In this document: in pieces, positions 27,878 to 28,077 of the stretch
How the letters are laid out: every line of letters starts with the position of its first letter
How positions within the stretch are numbered: position 1 is the first letter of the stretch
Source of the DNA: a bacterium
GTDB lineage: Bacteria > Patescibacteriota > Minisyncoccia > Phycocordibacterales > Phycocordibacteraceae
DNA: 28,077 nucleotides
Direction: 5' to 3'
Assembly: GCA_021781935.1 (NCBI GenBank)
Contig: JAJXVW010000001.1
Location: 1-28,077 of the forward strand
Made by a program: the position numbers and the translations under genes
The notes under the pieces: model-generated
Seen by the model: the letters and a program-made list of their open reading frames with translations, nothing else
Told to the model about the DNA's origin: nothing
Databases searched by the model: none

Positions 27878-28077
27878 ATGAAACGGCTTCTCGACATCAG
27901 TGGAGCAGTTGCGCTCCTCAGCGTATCTTTGCCGCTTTGGGTGTGCATTATTCTTGCGATTCGCGTTTCAACGCGCGGTCCCGCATTCTTCTCGCAACAG
28001 CGTGTCGGAAAGGGCGGTAAGGAATTTCGTTTGTTTAAGTTCCGGACCCTTCTGCCGGGGAGAGAGAACTCAACGCG
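27878..28077 (+). CDS. Bacterial sugar transferase (undecaprenyl-phosphate glycosyl-1-phosphate transferase), partial
   Basis: The first 66 residues are visible and the gene runs off the window. KRLLDISGAVALLSVSLPLW is the membrane-inserted helix of this family, followed by RGPAFFSQQRVGKGGKEF and RLFKFRTL, the signature of Bac_transf proteins such as WbaP/PglC. These enzymes move a sugar-1-phosphate onto undecaprenyl phosphate to start surface polysaccharide or glycan synthesis. GGAGGAGG lies 5 bases before ATG 27878, so this gene uses a Shine-Dalgarno start, unlike most larger genes here. A 7-bp inverted repeat over the promoter suggests regulation. Confidence 0.93.
   Translation, partial: MKRLLDISGAVALLSVSLPLWVCIILAIRVSTRGPAFFSQQRVGKGGKEFRLFKFRTLLPGRENST

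Noticed and set aside
1..28077. CRISPR arrays, insertion sequences or prophage genes
   Set aside because: No regularly spaced repeats, transposase motifs or phage structural genes were seen; the only recombinase has a chromosomal Xer layout.
1..28077. Recoded UGA (code 25), as in some Patescibacteria
   Set aside because: TGA ends several well-bounded genes, such as 15499-16551 and 25179-25550, and conserved proteins contain no internal TGA.

Overview
The window is about 28 kb of fairly GC-rich bacterial chromosome using the standard code, since TGA is a genuine stop (for example at 56-58, 21246-21248 and 25548-25550). The organism is probably a Patescibacteria (CPR), Parcubacteria-like lineage. 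This is inferred from the VirB6-like envelope operon and its partner proteins, the many very short genes, and the mixture of tRNA genes with and without an encoded CCA. No rRNA or other species-level marker is present.

Layout. 1-2800 is mostly minus strand: an MscS-type channel, the YraN nuclease-like protein, tRNA-Gly, an HTH protein with a LAGLIDADG-like second half, and tRNA-Arg, with a tRNA-Pro on the plus strand. 2852-4730 carries the CCA-adding enzyme, four strong parS-like ParB sites inside and just after it, a nested hairpin element and an unannotated 40-residue membrane peptide. 4731-7762 holds ExoIII, a 44-residue zinc-ribbon peptide, a Xer recombinase, S15 and a NYN-domain protein. 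7853-15413 holds a proline-rich membrane protein, a DksA/TraR-like protein, ComM/YifB, a LysM-M23 peptidase, a UvrD/PcrA helicase and RsmA. 15499-21248 is a four-gene operon for a type IV secretion-like envelope assembly. 21336-27279 is a dispersed str locus: rpsL-rpsG, two small genes, fusA, a DUF805 gene, then tuf-rpsJ, with a terminator and a new promoter at each break. The right edge has a small basic protein, an orphan structured and terminated stretch, and the start of a polyprenyl-phosphate sugar transferase.

Two signals stand out. First, 3436-4377 contains a cluster of sites differing at one or two positions from the ParB-binding consensus TGTTNCACGTGAAACA. Together with DnaA-box-like 9-mers at 1715-1743 and 4699-4707 it marks this region as a candidate centromere or origin region. 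Second, at least twelve protein genes have a sigma70-like -10 hexamer (often extended, TGnTATnnT) ending only 6-8 bases before the start codon, so their mRNAs should be leaderless or nearly so. The tRNA genes show the same -10 placement. In contrast the tiny genes, and the sugar transferase, have real leaders with strong Shine-Dalgarno sequences. The genome therefore seems to use two modes of translation start.

The genes serve translation (S15, S12, S7, S10, EF-G, EF-Tu, RsmA, CCA enzyme, tRNAs), DNA repair and chromosome processing (ExoIII, UvrD, Xer, ComM, parS) and the cell envelope (MscS, LysM-M23, the VirB6-like operon, DUF805, sugar transferase).
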